Origin: Vreelandella titanicae BH1
Lineage (GTDB): Bacteria > Pseudomonadota > Gammaproteobacteria > Pseudomonadales > Halomonadaceae
DNA length: 64,000 nt
Assembly: GCF_000336575.1 (NCBI RefSeq)
Contig: NZ_AOPO01000012.1
Location: 1 to 64,000, forward strand
Reading direction: 5' to 3'
Part shown: positions 18,267 to 27,486 of the stretch, piece by piece
Position numbering within the stretch: the stretch's first letter is position 1
Layout of the letters: every line of letters starts with the position of its first letter
Notes under the pieces: generated by a model
Seen by the model: the letters and a program-made list of their open reading frames with translations, nothing else
Told to the model about the DNA's origin: nothing
The model's database searches: none
Program-made: the position numbers and the translations under genes

Positions 18267-20174
18267 ATGCAGTCAGCGTGGCACAATCCGTTCCAGGCAA
18301 TATCACAAGGGCTATCTGACAGCCTGTCTGAAGGGCTTTCTCAAGGACTGCCTGAAGGGTTATCCCCAGAGGAAATTGAAGCCTGGAATAACCAGCTTAA
18401 AGAGATTAGCGAACAGTACCAAGGATTGATGCAGGATCTGCTTTCCCGTATTGCGCCCAGTGAAGCCGCCGACTCAATTTACAGTGATATGCGTGAAAGC
18501 TTTGAAGCGGGTGCGCAGTCATTAATGCAAAACCCTACGCTGCTGTGGGAAACCCAGAACCGTTTGCTTCAAGACCAGTGGCTATTGTGGCAGCAAGCTC
18601 TACGTGGCATGGCTGGCGAGCAAATAACGCCGCTGATTACCCCGGCCAAAAGTGACCGTCGTTTCAAAGATGAAGCCTGGACTCAAGATCCGCACTACAT
18701 GGCCATTATGCAGCAGTACTTACTGTTCTCGCAGATGGTGGAAGAGCTGGTTGAAAACTTAAGTGGGTTGGATGAAACCCAGAAGCGTAACTTGATGTTT
18801 TACGCGCGCCAGTTGGTCAACGCGATGGCGCCCACTAACTTTATAACTACCAATCCAGAGGTCATGCGCCGCACCATTGAAACCCGTGGTCAAAACCTAG
18901 TGGATGGTCTGGCCCGTCTACGTGAAGATTTAGGTAACTCTGGTGAAGGCATTAATGTCCGCATGACAGACCGCGCCGCCTTTGGCGTAGGCGAAAACAT
19001 AGCGGTAACGCCCGGTTCAGTGGTGTATGAAAACGAACTGATTCAGTTGATCCAATACACGCCAACGACGGAAAAGACCTTTAAAACGCCATTGCTAATG
19101 GTGCCGCCGTGGATCAATAAGTACTACATTCTCGATCTGCGTGAAGATAATTCCATGGTGAAGTGGCTGGTGGATCAGGGCCATACGGTGTTCCTGATCT
19201 CCTGGCGTAATCCTGGCCCGGAGCAGCGCGATATTACCTGGGCCGACTATATGCAGATGGGGCCGATCAGCGCGATAGAAGCTATTGAGCAGGCCTGCGG
19301 CGAGAAGTCGGTTAATCTCCTCAGCTACTGTGTCGGCGGCACGTTAACGGCATCTACGGTAGCGTACCTCACCAGCACCCGCCGTGGGCGCAAAGTAAAG
19401 TCGGTGACCTATATGGCCACGCTGCAGGATTTTCGTGATCCTGGCGATATCGGCGTATTTCTCAATGAGCGGGTGGTTGAAGGGATCGAACAAACGCTAG
19501 AAGCGAAGGGCTACCTTGATGGCCGCTCGATGGCTTACACTTTCAATTTGTTGCGTGAGAATGATCTGTTTTGGTCGTTCTACATTAATAACTATTTGAA
19601 GGGCGAGACGCCTGCCGCCTTTGATCTACTCTACTGGAATACTGATGGTACCAATTTAACCGCAGGCACCCATGCCTGGTATTTACGCCATATGTATTTA
19701 GAGAACCGCTTGGTTGAGCCAGGTGGCATTGAGCTGGATGGCGTGAAAATTGATCTGCGCAAGGTGTCGGCGCCCAGCTATTTTATCTCCACCAAAGAAG
19801 ACCACATCGCCAAATGGAACAGCACCTACTATGGGGCGTTGCTACCCAAGGGGCCGGTGACCTTTGTGCTCGGCGGCTCGGGGCATATCGCAGGTATCGT
19901 CAACCCACCCCATAAGAACAAGTATAGCTACTGGACTAACGACACACTGCCCGAAAGCCATGAGGAGTGGCTTGCAGGTGCTACGGCTCAGGAAGGCTCC
20001 TGGTGGCCTCACTGGCAGGCATGGATGACCGACAATGGCTATGCCAATAGCGAAAAAATGGTGCCCGTGCGCCAACCAGGGGACGGTGAACTCAACATTA
20101 TTGAGCCTGCGCCGGGCCGCTACGTGAAGATGACAATCCCTGAAGTGTTGGGGGAAATCCCGTCTTCTTCGTAA
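18267..20174 (+). CDS. phaC: Class I poly(3-hydroxyalkanoate) synthase
   Basis: A PHA synthase of about 635 residues, polymerising 3-hydroxyacyl-CoA on the granule surface. The catalytic Cys (about residue 355) lies in SYCVGG. The catalytic Asp is in STKEDHIAKW and the His in GGSGHIAGIVNPP. The first position of the lipase-like box, normally Gly, is Ser. The protein is longer than most class I synthases because of an N-terminal extension with the repeat GLSEGLSQGLPEGL. The start at 18267 was chosen for AGGGAG seven bases upstream; ATG 18261 and 18243 are alternatives. No phaA or phaB is in the window. A bidirectional terminator separates it from ahpF. Confidence 0.95.
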   Translation: MQSAWHNPFQAISQGLSDSLSEGLSQGLPEGLSPEEIEAWNNQLKEISEQYQGLMQDLLSRIAPSEAADSIYSDMRESFEAGAQSLMQNPTLLWETQNRLLQDQWLLWQQALRGMAGEQITPLITPAKSDRRFKDEAWTQDPHYMAIMQQYLLFSQMVEELVENLSGLDETQKRNLMFYARQLVNAMAPTNFITTNPEVMRRTIETRGQNLVDGLARLREDLGNSGEGINVRMTDRAAFGVGENIAVTPGSVVYENELIQLIQYTPTTEKTFKTPLLMVPPWINKYYILDLREDNSMVKWLVDQGHTVFLISWRNPGPEQRDITWADYMQMGPISAIEAIEQACGEKSVNLLSYCVGGTLTASTVAYLTSTRRGRKVKSVTYMATLQDFRDPGDIGVFLNERVVEGIEQTLEAKGYLDGRSMAYTFNLLRENDLFWSFYINNYLKGETPAAFDLLYWNTDGTNLTAGTHAWYLRHMYLENRLVEPGGIELDGVKIDLRKVSAPSYFISTKEDHIAKWNSTYYGALLPKGPVTFVLGGSGHIAGIVNPPHKNKYSYWTNDTLPESHEEWLAGATAQEGSWWPHWQAWMTDNGYANSEKMVPVRQPGDGELNIIEPAPGRYVKMTIPEVLGEIPSSS

Positions 20175-20226
20175 TTGGCATAGGCGAATAGCCTAAGGTT
20201 TCGCGAGCTGCAGCTCCCTCCCACTA

Positions 20227-20260
20227 AAAAGCCCGCTGACATTTTTGTCAGCGGGCTTTT
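20227..20260. terminator. Bidirectional terminator between phaC and ahpF
   Basis: AAAAGCCCGCTGACA (20227-20241) and TGTCAGCGGGCTTTT (20246-20260) make a perfect 15-bp stem with a TTTT loop. The A-run on one side and T-run on the other fit termination of both convergent genes. Confidence 0.9.
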
Positions 20261-20271
20261 CTTCGCCACTG

Positions 20272-21828
20272 TCAGTTTCGAATGAGATAGTCGAAAGCAC
20301 CCAGCGATGCCTTGGCGCCTTCGCCCATGGCGATGATGATCTGCTTGTAGGGCACGGTAGTTACATCGCCTGCGGCGAAGACGCCGGGCACGGATGTCAT
20401 ACCGTGAGCATCGACGATGATTTCACCGCGGGGCGTCATTTCAATCGGAGAGCCTTTCAACCACTCGGTGTTAGGCACCAGACCAATCTGAACAAAAATG
20501 CCTTCCAGCGCGATGGATTTGCTCTCGTCGGACGTGCGGTCTTTATAGTTCAAGCCATTCACACGGCTGCCATCGCCCGTTACTTCGGTGGTTTGTGCGT
20601 TGAGGATAATATCGACGTTAGGCAGACTCTTGAGCTTTTTCTGCAGCACCGCGTCGGCACGCATCTCACCCATAAACTCTACGAGCGTGACATGGCCGAC
20701 AATACCCGCCAGATCGATCGCCGCTTCAACGCCAGAGTTACCGCCACCAATCACCGCTACCCGCTTACCTTTGAACAGCGGACCGTCACAGTGAGGGCAG
20801 TAAGCCACCCCTTTGTTGCGGTACTGCTGTTCGCCGGGCACATTCATTTCGCGCCAGCGGGCGCCCGTCGCCAGTACCAGGGTTTTGCTCTTAAGCGTCG
20901 CACCCGACTCAAAGGTGACTTCGTGCAGCCCACCTTCCGCCTCGGCTGCTTTAAACGCCGTGGCAAGCTGCAGGTTCATGACATCGACTTCGTAATCTTT
21001 TACGTGCTCTTCAAGCGCGCTAACTAGCTTGGGGCCTTCGGTATGGGAAACGGAGATAAAGTTTTCAATTCCCATGGTGTCAGCCACCTGACCACCGAAA
21101 CGCTCAGCGGCAATGCCGGTGTTAATGCCTTTGCGTGCTGAGTAAATGGCGGCCGCCGCGCCTGCCGGGCCACCACCAATGACGAGCGTATCGAAAGCGG
21201 CTTTCTCGTTGAGCTTTTTGGCGTCGCGTTCGGCAGCACCGGTATCTACCTTGGCCAGAATCTGTTCAAGCGTCATGCGGCCTTGATCGAACGGCTTACC
21301 GTTCAGATAGATGCTTGGCACCGACATGATTTCCCGCGACTCAACTTCGTCCTGAAACAGTGCCCCGTCAATAGCGACGTGACGAACGTTCGGGTTGAAG
21401 ATAGCCATGAGGTTAAGCGCTTGAACCACGTCAGGGCAGTTCTGGCACGAGAGCGAGTAGTAAGTCTCGAAAAGCATTTCGCCGTCGAGAGCTCTGATTT
21501 GATCGAGTAGCTCATCAGACGTTTTGGGCGGATGGCCACCGACTTGCAGCAGTGCCAACACCAGCGATGTAAACTCGTGGCCCATGGGTATGCCAGCAAA
21601 TACCACGCCAGTCTCTTCGCCGGGGCGGTTGATCGCAAACGACGGTTTGCGCGCATCTTGTCCGTCGCTGTGCAGGGTGATCTTATCGCTTAAGCTGCTG
21701 ATATCCTCAAGCAGGCCAAGAAGTTCTTGTGACTTGGCACCGTCATCCAGGGAGGCAACGATCTCGAACGGCTGAGTCACTTTTTCCAGATAGGCTTTCA
21801 ACTGGGATTTTAAATTGGCGTCCAGCAT
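20272..21828 (-). CDS. ahpF: Alkyl hydroperoxide reductase subunit F
   Basis: A 518-residue flavoprotein disulfide reductase that passes electrons from NAD(P)H to AhpC. The tandem thioredoxin-like N-terminal domain contains SCQNCPDV. The FAD-binding [10 protein letters not shown] begins near residue 217, the redox-active CPHCDG is in the pyridine nucleotide domain, and [10 protein letters not shown] is the NAD(P)-binding loop. Start 21828 (MLDANLKSQ) is preferred over the upstream frame because GAGGA lies 10 bases before it and the length then matches E. coli AhpF (521). ahpC lies about 170 bp upstream, separated by a terminator, so ahpF may be read by attenuated read-through or its own promoter. 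Confidence 0.95.
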   Translation of the reverse strand: MLDANLKSQLKAYLEKVTQPFEIVASLDDGAKSQELLGLLEDISSLSDKITLHSDGQDARKPSFAINRPGEETGVVFAGIPMGHEFTSLVLALLQVGGHPPKTSDELLDQIRALDGEMLFETYYSLSCQNCPDVVQALNLMAIFNPNVRHVAIDGALFQDEVESREIMSVPSIYLNGKPFDQGRMTLEQILAKVDTGAAERDAKKLNEKAAFDTLVIGGGPAGAAAAIYSARKGINTGIAAERFGGQVADTMGIENFISVSHTEGPKLVSALEEHVKDYEVDVMNLQLATAFKAAEAEGGLHEVTFESGATLKSKTLVLATGARWREMNVPGEQQYRNKGVAYCPHCDGPLFKGKRVAVIGGGNSGVEAAIDLAGIVGHVTLVEFMGEMRADAVLQKKLKSLPNVDIILNAQTTEVTGDGSRVNGLNYKDRTSDESKSIALEGIFVQIGLVPNTEWLKGSPIEMTPRGEIIVDAHGMTSVPGVFAAGDVTTVPYKQIIIAMGEGAKASLGAFDYLIRN

Positions 21829-21918
21829 GACAGTAGCTTCCTCGCAGGTAACAGACGTATTGAACACACGTATGTGACGGTGCTAATCATTAATATTTTT
21901 TAAAAAGTGTTAAAACAG

Positions 21919-21985
21919 AACGCCCGGGCGAAACCCGGGCGTTGGATCTAAACGCACTTGCGCAACGTAAATGGGCGCAAGTGCG
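21919..21985 (-). terminator. Terminator hairpins after ahpC
   Basis: Two hairpins lie between ahpC and ahpF. AACGCCCGGG/CCCGGGCGTT (21919-21928 with 21934-21943) is followed in the minus direction by CTGTTTT. A second stem CGCACTTGCGC/GCGCAAGTGCG (21953-21963 with 21975-21985) sits closer to ahpC. Together they would lower ahpF relative to ahpC. Confidence 0.75.
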
Positions 21986-22002
21986 TGAAAGATGTAGGCG
22001 GT

Positions 22003-22566
22003 TTAGATTTTGCCTACAAGATCCAGAGACGGAGCGAGTGTTTCTTCGCCTTCTTTCCATTTAGCCGGGCACACTTCGTTCGGGTTGGCACGAACGTATT
22101 GAGCGGCCTTCACTTTACGCAGCAGCTCTTCGGCGTTGCGGCCAATGTTGCCAGCGTTGATTTCAACAATTTGGATTTTGCCATCGGGATCGACAACGAA
22201 GGTGCCGCGCTCTGCAAGGCCGGCTTCTTCAATCAATACTTCGAAGTTGCGTGAAATACGTAGCGTCGGATCAGCAATCATCGGGTATTGCAGTTTACCG
22301 ATGGTCTCAGAACTGTCGTGCCACGCTTTGTGAGTGAAGTGGGTATCGGTTGAAACGCTGTAGATTTCAACGCCCAGCTTCTTGAACTCAGCATAGTGAT
22401 CAGCCAGATCGCCAAGCTCGGTCGGGCATACAAAGGTGAAATCAGCCGGGTAGAAGAAGAAGATAGACCACTGGCCTTGCAGATCCGCTTCAGTCACATC
22501 GACGAATTCGCCATTTAGGTAAGCAGTGGCTTTAAATGGTTTTACTTCAGTGGTGATCAAGGACAT
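22003..22566 (-). CDS. ahpC: Alkyl hydroperoxide reductase subunit C (2-Cys peroxiredoxin)
   Basis: A 187-residue typical 2-Cys peroxiredoxin reducing hydrogen peroxide and organic hydroperoxides. The peroxidatic Cys47 lies in DFTFVCPTE and the resolving Cys near residue 168 in EVCPAKW. Length and ends match E. coli AhpC (187 residues). It is the first gene of the ahpCF locus, preceded by a good sigma-70 promoter and an OxyR-like box, and followed by terminator hairpins before ahpF. Confidence 0.97.
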   Translation of the reverse strand: MSLITTEVKPFKATAYLNGEFVDVTEADLQGQWSIFFFYPADFTFVCPTELGDLADHYAEFKKLGVEIYSVSTDTHFTHKAWHDSSETIGKLQYPMIADPTLRISRNFEVLIEEAGLAERGTFVVDPDGKIQIVEINAGNIGRNAEELLRKVKAAQYVRANPNEVCPAKWKEGEETLAPSLDLVGKI

Positions 22567-22638
22567 GCAGATAATCTCCTGGTGTCGTGAGTGTAGGGTT
22601 TATAAAGGTTGCCTAATACTAACGGGTAGCGACTAATG

Positions 22639-22681
22639 TCTAAAATTTAAAAAAGCCATCTAGTCAATAGCATTGGCCTAT
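22639..22681 (-). promoter_or_regulatory. ahpC promoter with an abutting OxyR-like box
   Basis: On the minus strand, TTGACT (22662-22667) and TTTAGA (22639-22644) form a -35/-10 pair with 17-bp spacing. Directly upstream and overlapping the -35 by one base is ATAG-N7-CTAT (22667-22681), half of the OxyR tetranucleotide pattern. The flanking tetranucleotides are weak. The leader would be about 65 bases. The rest of the gap to potF (to 22933) holds only the AGGAG site for potF that I can identify. Confidence 0.6.
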
Positions 22682-22933
22682 TGGCGGATAAGAGGTCTCT
22701 GCCTTACTAGCTTCTTAATGGGGCCGGTAGGGCAAAATACAAGAATTTTTCACATTGGCTTGCGGTAGGCGCCACCGCACCGCAAAATTCGCACGGTCAG
22801 CATTATGGCCTACGCTATTGTTAGCCGCTGGCCGCTGTTGGCGACAGCAGCGCGGCAAACTTGGTAAAAAACACTTGGCAAATTATCTGGCTGAATCATT
22901 GAGTGAATAGCTAAGACAACAGGAGCAGTGATA

Positions 22934-24037
22934 ATGGGGAACATTCACAAACTTTCCGCGGCCGTTGCGGCTATCTCTTTCGCCGCAGCGGCTAGCGCTG
23001 CCCATGCCGAAGAGGTGCGGGTGTTTAACTGGTCAGACTACATTGCTCCGGAAACGCTGGAAAAATTTACCGAGCGTACCGGCATTGAAGTGACTTATGA
23101 CGTTTATGACAGCAATGAAATTTTGGATGCTGCGCTGCTCGCCGGACGTTCCGGCTATGATGTAGTGGTGCCTTCTACCTATTATTTCACCCGCCAAGTG
23201 AAGGCTGGTGTTTTTCAGCCGCTTAATCATGAGCTGCTGCCCAATTTAGATAACCTTAACCCCGAATTGATGGCCAACTTGGAAACCATTGATGCGGGTA
23301 GCGAATACTCGGTTCCCTATATGTGGGGCACGAATGGGATCGGCTATAATGTTGACCGGGTAAAAGAAATTTTGGGTGATGATGCGCCGGTTGATAGCTG
23401 GGCTCTGCTGTTTGATCCTGAAATAACGTCAGCATTGAGCGAAGCGGGCTGCGGCTTGTCGATGCTGGACTCTGCCGATGAAATGCTCTCGCCCGCCATG
23501 GCTTACCTGGGTTTTGACCCCCTGAGTGAAAATCTGGACGATATTGAAGCGGCTGGCGAGCTGATCGCCGAGGTTCGCGACGACATGACCTATTTTCACT
23601 CTTCCCGCTATGTCTCTGATCTGGCCAATGGCGATATCTGCGTAGCTGCTGGCTATTCCGGCGATATTTTCCAGGCCGCTGACCGTGCCGAAGAAGCTGG
23701 ACGTGATTTCACCATCGCTTATAGCATTCCTAAAGAAGGCGCCGCGCTCTGGTTCGATATGATGGCCGTACCCGCCGATGCGCCGAACACTGCCAACGCC
23801 CACGCCTTTATCAACTTTATACTTGACCCGGAAATCGCCGCTGAAATCACTGAGTACGTGCGGTATGCCAACCCCAACGCGGCGGCCAATGAGTACCTCT
23901 CTGATGAAATCATCAATGACCCGGCTATTTACCCGGAAACTGAGGTCATGCAAAACCTATACGTGCAGGCTGAAAAGCCTCAAGATGTGCTGCGTGCACG
24001 TACGCGCATTTGGAACCGCGTAAAGTCTGGTCGTTAA
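22934..24037 (+). CDS. potF: Putrescine-binding periplasmic protein (PotF-like)
   Basis: A 367-residue periplasmic polyamine-binding protein with a Sec signal peptide ending in SAAHAEE. The mature part begins VRVFNWSDYIAPETLEKF, typical of PotF/PotD. It contains VPYMWGTNGIGYNV and AGYSGDIFQAA, which form the binding cleft. AGGAG at 22921-22925 supports ATG 22934; a GTG at 22928 is too close to that site. It is followed by ATPase and two permease genes (potGHI order), so putrescine uptake is more likely than spermidine, but specificity is inferred. Confidence 0.92.
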   Translation: MGNIHKLSAAVAAISFAAAASAAHAEEVRVFNWSDYIAPETLEKFTERTGIEVTYDVYDSNEILDAALLAGRSGYDVVVPSTYYFTRQVKAGVFQPLNHELLPNLDNLNPELMANLETIDAGSEYSVPYMWGTNGIGYNVDRVKEILGDDAPVDSWALLFDPEITSALSEAGCGLSMLDSADEMLSPAMAYLGFDPLSENLDDIEAAGELIAEVRDDMTYFHSSRYVSDLANGDICVAAGYSGDIFQAADRAEEAGRDFTIAYSIPKEGAALWFDMMAVPADAPNTANAHAFINFILDPEIAAEITEYVRYANPNAAANEYLSDEIINDPAIYPETEVMQNLYVQAEKPQDVLRARTRIWNRVKSGR

Positions 24038-24054
24038 ACCGACATTTATCCGAC

Positions 24055-24123
24055 GGCGAGCCTGGGGGGTAACTCTCCGGCTCGCTGTTCGTCTTTTTTA
24101 ATGCCCGGGTTTCCGGGCCTTTT
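24055..24123 (+). terminator. Two attenuator-like hairpins between potF and potG
   Basis: Stem GCGAGCC/GGCTCGC (24056-24062 with 24079-24085, extended inward with one bulge) is followed by a run of six T (24094-24099). A second stem GCCCGG/CCGGGC (24103-24108 with 24113-24118) is followed by CTTTT. Such elements after a binding-protein gene usually reduce transport-gene expression relative to the abundant periplasmic protein. Confidence 0.6.
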
Positions 24124-24137
24124 GATGGGAGTGGCGA

Positions 24138-25319
24138 ATGGTCACTACGCCCCTGTCGAACGAGCCTTCATCTGCTTCGCCAACGACTTCTTCTTCGTCA
24201 CGACCTCAGGGCAAAACCCCGCGGTTTGCTGAAGATGTGGTTCTGGAAGTGAAGCGCTTAAGCAAACGGTTTGATGATGCGCTGGCGGTGGATGATGTCA
24301 ATTTGCAGGTTAAACGCGGGGAAATTTTCGCGCTATTAGGTGGCTCCGGTTCGGGTAAATCAACCCTGCTGCGGATGTTGGCGGGCTTTGAAACGCCCTC
24401 CGAAGGCCGGATCTTATTAGATGGTGAGAATATCACCGCCATGCCCCCGCACAAGCGGCCTATCAATATGATGTTCCAGTCCTATGCGCTATTTCCGCAT
24501 ATGACGGTGGCACAGAATATTGCCTTTGGCTTAAAGCAGGACAAGCTCTCCAAAGCGGATATCGACGCTCGCGTCGCGCAAATGTTGAAGCTGGTGCATA
24601 TGGAGCGCTTTGCCAAGCGCAAACCGCATCAGCTCTCTGGCGGCCAGCGCCAGCGTGTAGCGCTGGCACGTTCGTTGGCCAAGCGGCCCAAGCTGTTGCT
24701 GTTAGACGAGCCTATGGGCGCGCTGGATAAAAAGCTGCGCACCGAAATGCAGCTTGAAGTGGTTGAGATCATCGAGCAGGTGGGGGTGACCTGCATTATG
24801 GTCACTCACGACCAGGAAGAGGCGATGACCATGGCCGACCGTGTGGCGATCATGGCCGATGGCTGGATCGAGCAAATAGGCTCGCCGATCGATATTTATG
24901 AAAGCCCGGTGAGCCGCATGGTGGCGGAATTCGTCGGCACGGTGAATCTGTTTGAAGGCGAAATTATCGAAGACGCTGCCGACCACTGCCGGATCGCCGC
25001 TCCCGCGCTTGAGCGCCCCATCTATATTGACCACGGTATTACTACACAGGCGTCGAATCGGCGGGTTTGGGTCGCGCTGCGGCCTGAAAAAATCTGGCTA
25101 ACCCGCGAGAAACCCACCACTGAATATAACTGGGCAGAAGGCAAGGTGGATGATATCGCCTACCTAGGCGGTTTCTCGCTCTATTACGTGCGCACCCAGT
25201 CGGGCCAGATCATTAAAGTCAGTATGGCCAATACCGAGCGTCGCGGTGATCGTCCCACCTGGGAAGACAGTGTGTATGTCTATTGGGAAGATCACAGTAC
25301 GATTGTTTTGAACCGCTAG
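24138..25319 (+). CDS. potG: Putrescine ABC transporter ATPase (PotG-like)
   Basis: A 393-residue ABC ATPase. Walker A is GGSGSGKST, the Q-loop is FQSYALFPHMTV, the signature LSGGQRQRVALARSLA, Walker B LLLLDEP, and the switch His is in VTHDQEEAM. A C-terminal TOBE/OB domain follows (about 300-393). The first 32 residues are a Ser/Thr/Pro-rich extension before the core. GGGAG lies seven bases before the ATG. The gene lies between potF and the two permease genes in the order potFGHI. Confidence 0.95.
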   Translation: MVTTPLSNEPSSASPTTSSSSRPQGKTPRFAEDVVLEVKRLSKRFDDALAVDDVNLQVKRGEIFALLGGSGSGKSTLLRMLAGFETPSEGRILLDGENITAMPPHKRPINMMFQSYALFPHMTVAQNIAFGLKQDKLSKADIDARVAQMLKLVHMERFAKRKPHQLSGGQRQRVALARSLAKRPKLLLLDEPMGALDKKLRTEMQLEVVEIIEQVGVTCIMVTHDQEEAMTMADRVAIMADGWIEQIGSPIDIYESPVSRMVAEFVGTVNLFEGEIIEDAADHCRIAAPALERPIYIDHGITTQASNRRVWVALRPEKIWLTREKPTTEYNWAEGKVDDIAYLGGFSLYYVRTQSGQIIKVSMANTERRGDRPTWEDSVYVYWEDHSTIVLNR

Positions 25320-25387
25320 CGTCTTGAGCTGCTAACGTTTTGAGTTGCGATAGTGACGCATTCCTTACCGCGAGGAGACTGCCTTTA

Positions 25388-26296
25388 ATGAAGTTATCTC
25401 GTTCTTCAGCACTGCTCAAACGCTTGCAGTTAGGGCGCCGGGCAGTGATTGCGTTTCCGCTCGTGTGGCTGACGCTATTTTTTTTACTGCCCTTTGCGCT
25501 AGTGCTCAAAATAAGCCTCTCCGAGGCGGCGATTGCGATTCCGCCCTATGGCCCGCTGCTTGAGTATGCTGATCAGACGCTGCATGTCTTTCTTAATCTG
25601 GGCAATTATCTCTTTCTGCTCTCAGACTCGTTGTATATCGCCGCCTATTGGGGCTCGGTGAAAACGGCGTTTATTGCCACGCTGGCCTGTTTGCTGCTGG
25701 GTTACCCGATGGCGTATGCCATGGCCCGAGCCCCGGCACGCTGGCAGCTGTTGCTACTGCTACTGATCATGCTGCCATCATGGACGTCGTTTTTGATTCG
25801 TGTCTACGCCTGGATGGGGATTCTCAGTAACAGTGGATTAATCAATAACCTATTGATAGGAATTGGCCTGATTGATTCGCCACTGCGCATGATGAATACC
25901 CAGTTTTCAGTGACTATTGGCATTGTTTACGCCTACTTGCCGTTCATGGTATTGCCGCTGTATGCCCACTTAACGCGCATGGATAACTCGTTGCTAGAGG
26001 CTGCTGCTGATCTTGGCTCGCGCAAACTCAATACCTTTATCAAAGTCACCTTGCCGCTCTCTACGGGCGGCATTGTGGCCGGTTCGATGCTGGTGTTTAT
26101 TCCGGCGGTGGGGGAGTTTGTGATTCCTGAACTGCTGGGCGGCCCGGATACGCTAATGATCGGCAAAGTGCTGTGGGAGGAGTTCTTCCTTAACCGCGAC
26201 TGGCCGGTGGCGTCGGCGCTGGCCATGGTAATGCTACTGCTGTTACTGGTGCCTATCGTCTGGTTTCATCGTTACCAGTCCAAGGAGCTTGAATAA
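25388..26296 (+). CDS. potH: Putrescine ABC transporter permease (PotH-like)
   Basis: A 302-residue inner-membrane permease of the binding-protein-dependent type with six or so membrane segments. The ATPase-contact EAA loop reads EAAADLGSRKLNTFIKVTLP. Start at ATG 25388 is supported by GAGGAG ending 10 bases upstream; the frame is open upstream but lacks a better site. It pairs with PotI, whose ATG overlaps this stop codon by one base, so translation is coupled. Confidence 0.94.
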   Translation: MKLSRSSALLKRLQLGRRAVIAFPLVWLTLFFLLPFALVLKISLSEAAIAIPPYGPLLEYADQTLHVFLNLGNYLFLLSDSLYIAAYWGSVKTAFIATLACLLLGYPMAYAMARAPARWQLLLLLLIMLPSWTSFLIRVYAWMGILSNSGLINNLLIGIGLIDSPLRMMNTQFSVTIGIVYAYLPFMVLPLYAHLTRMDNSLLEAAADLGSRKLNTFIKVTLPLSTGGIVAGSMLVFIPAVGEFVIPELLGGPDTLMIGKVLWEEFFLNRDWPVASALAMVMLLLLLVPIVWFHRYQSKELE

Positions 26297-27123
26297 TGAG
26301 CATGCGACGGCCGAACTTCTCGACGGTCATGCTGGTGCTTGGTCTGCTGTTTCTTTACCTGCCGATGTTTGTGCTGGTGGTGTATTCGTTTAACGCATCG
26401 AAGCTGGTCACGGTGTGGGCAGGGTTTTCCACACAATGGTACGGCGAGCTGTTTCAAGATCAGCAGATTTTGTCGGCGGTATGGACGAGCCTGCGCATCG
26501 CGTTTTTTGCGGCCAGCATGGCGGTTTGCCTGGGCACAGTGGCAGCCTTTGTAATGACGCGCTATGGCCACTTCCGCGGCAAAACGGCGCTATCGAGCAT
26601 GGTCACGGCGCCGCTGGTGATGCCCGAAGTCATCACCGGTCTTTCGCTGCTGCTGCTATTTGTGCAGATGGCGCAGATTACCGGCTGGCCCGCCGACCGG
26701 GGCATGGCGACTATTTGGATTGCCCATACCACCTTTTGCAGTGCCTACGTGGCGGTCGTGGTGGCTGCGCGCCTGCGGGAAGTGGATCACTCCATTGAAG
26801 AGGCCGCCATGGATTTGGGCTCACCTCCAGTGAAAACCTTCTTCTCTATCACGCTGCCGATCATTACCCCCGCGCTGGCAGCAGGCTGGCTGCTGGCGTT
26901 TACCCTCTCCCTGGATGACCTGGTGATCGCCAGCTTTGTTTCAGGCCCAGGGGCCAATACGCTGCCGATGGTGGTGTTTTCATCGGTGCGCATGGGGGTG
27001 TCGCCGAAGATCAATGCGCTGGCTACATTGATCATCCTCACGGTGTCGCTGGCGACACTGTTGGCGTGGTTTTTTATGCGCCGTAATGAGACCCGGCGGA
27101 GGGTTGCTCTACGCGACGTTTAG
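26296..27123 (+). CDS. potI: Putrescine ABC transporter permease (PotI-like)
   Basis: A 275-residue permease and last gene of the potFGHI operon. It has an N-terminal membrane helix (LGLLFLYLPMFVLVVYSFN), the EAA loop EEAAMDLGSPPVKTFFSITLP, and the DDLVIASFVSGPG segment characteristic of PotC/PotI proteins. It begins at TAATG, overlapping potH by one base, with AGGAG seven to eight bases upstream. The next gene is convergent, so the operon ends here, although I see no clear terminator hairpin in the six-base gap. Confidence 0.95.
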   Translation: MSMRRPNFSTVMLVLGLLFLYLPMFVLVVYSFNASKLVTVWAGFSTQWYGELFQDQQILSAVWTSLRIAFFAASMAVCLGTVAAFVMTRYGHFRGKTALSSMVTAPLVMPEVITGLSLLLLFVQMAQITGWPADRGMATIWIAHTTFCSAYVAVVVAARLREVDHSIEEAAMDLGSPPVKTFFSITLPIITPALAAGWLLAFTLSLDDLVIASFVSGPGANTLPMVVFSSVRMGVSPKINALATLIILTVSLATLLAWFFMRRNETRRRVALRDV

Positions 27124-27129
27124 ATAAAG

Positions 27130-27339
27130 CTACAGAACGTCGTCGTCGCGCCCGGCGACGACGCTGTCGAGTTCTCCGCTCATCGGCGAGACGATGACTT
27201 GTAACTGGATGGGCGCGCAGCATTGATGGCAATCCTCCCAGGTATCATGGCTGCCCTGTGACGTATCAATCAGGAAGGTCAGCGGCGAATCGCAGTAGGG
27301 GCAGTGAAAGTCATAATTGACCAGGGCGTCGTCTTGCAT
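27130..27339 (-). CDS. CPXCG-motif zinc-ribbon protein
   Basis: A 69-residue protein with a probable zinc ribbon built from CPYC (FHCPYCDSPLTF) and a second pair in CHQCC. It matches the CPXCG cysteine-rich protein family seen in many gammaproteobacteria, whose function is unknown. Its C-terminus is acidic (ELDSVVAGRDDDVL). It stands alone, convergent with potI, six bases away. Confidence 0.85.
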   Translation of the reverse strand: MQDDALVNYDFHCPYCDSPLTFLIDTSQGSHDTWEDCHQCCAPIQLQVIVSPMSGELDSVVAGRDDDVL

Positions 27340-27486
27340 TGTTGATTACCTTGTATTGCGGATGCGCTAAGTCAGTTTCTTACCCAATGAGTGTAGCAGT
27401 GTGGTCGTCGGGTAGGGCATCGTGAGATTGAATCAGGTAGGATATCTCAGCATTTAAGTTCCCAAAGCAACGCAGCGAGAGTAGCG

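Noticed and set aside
20245..21027. 260-residue plus-strand frame opposite ahpF
   Set aside because: It is a shadow of the well-supported ahpF frame and includes the phaC/ahpF terminator near its start.
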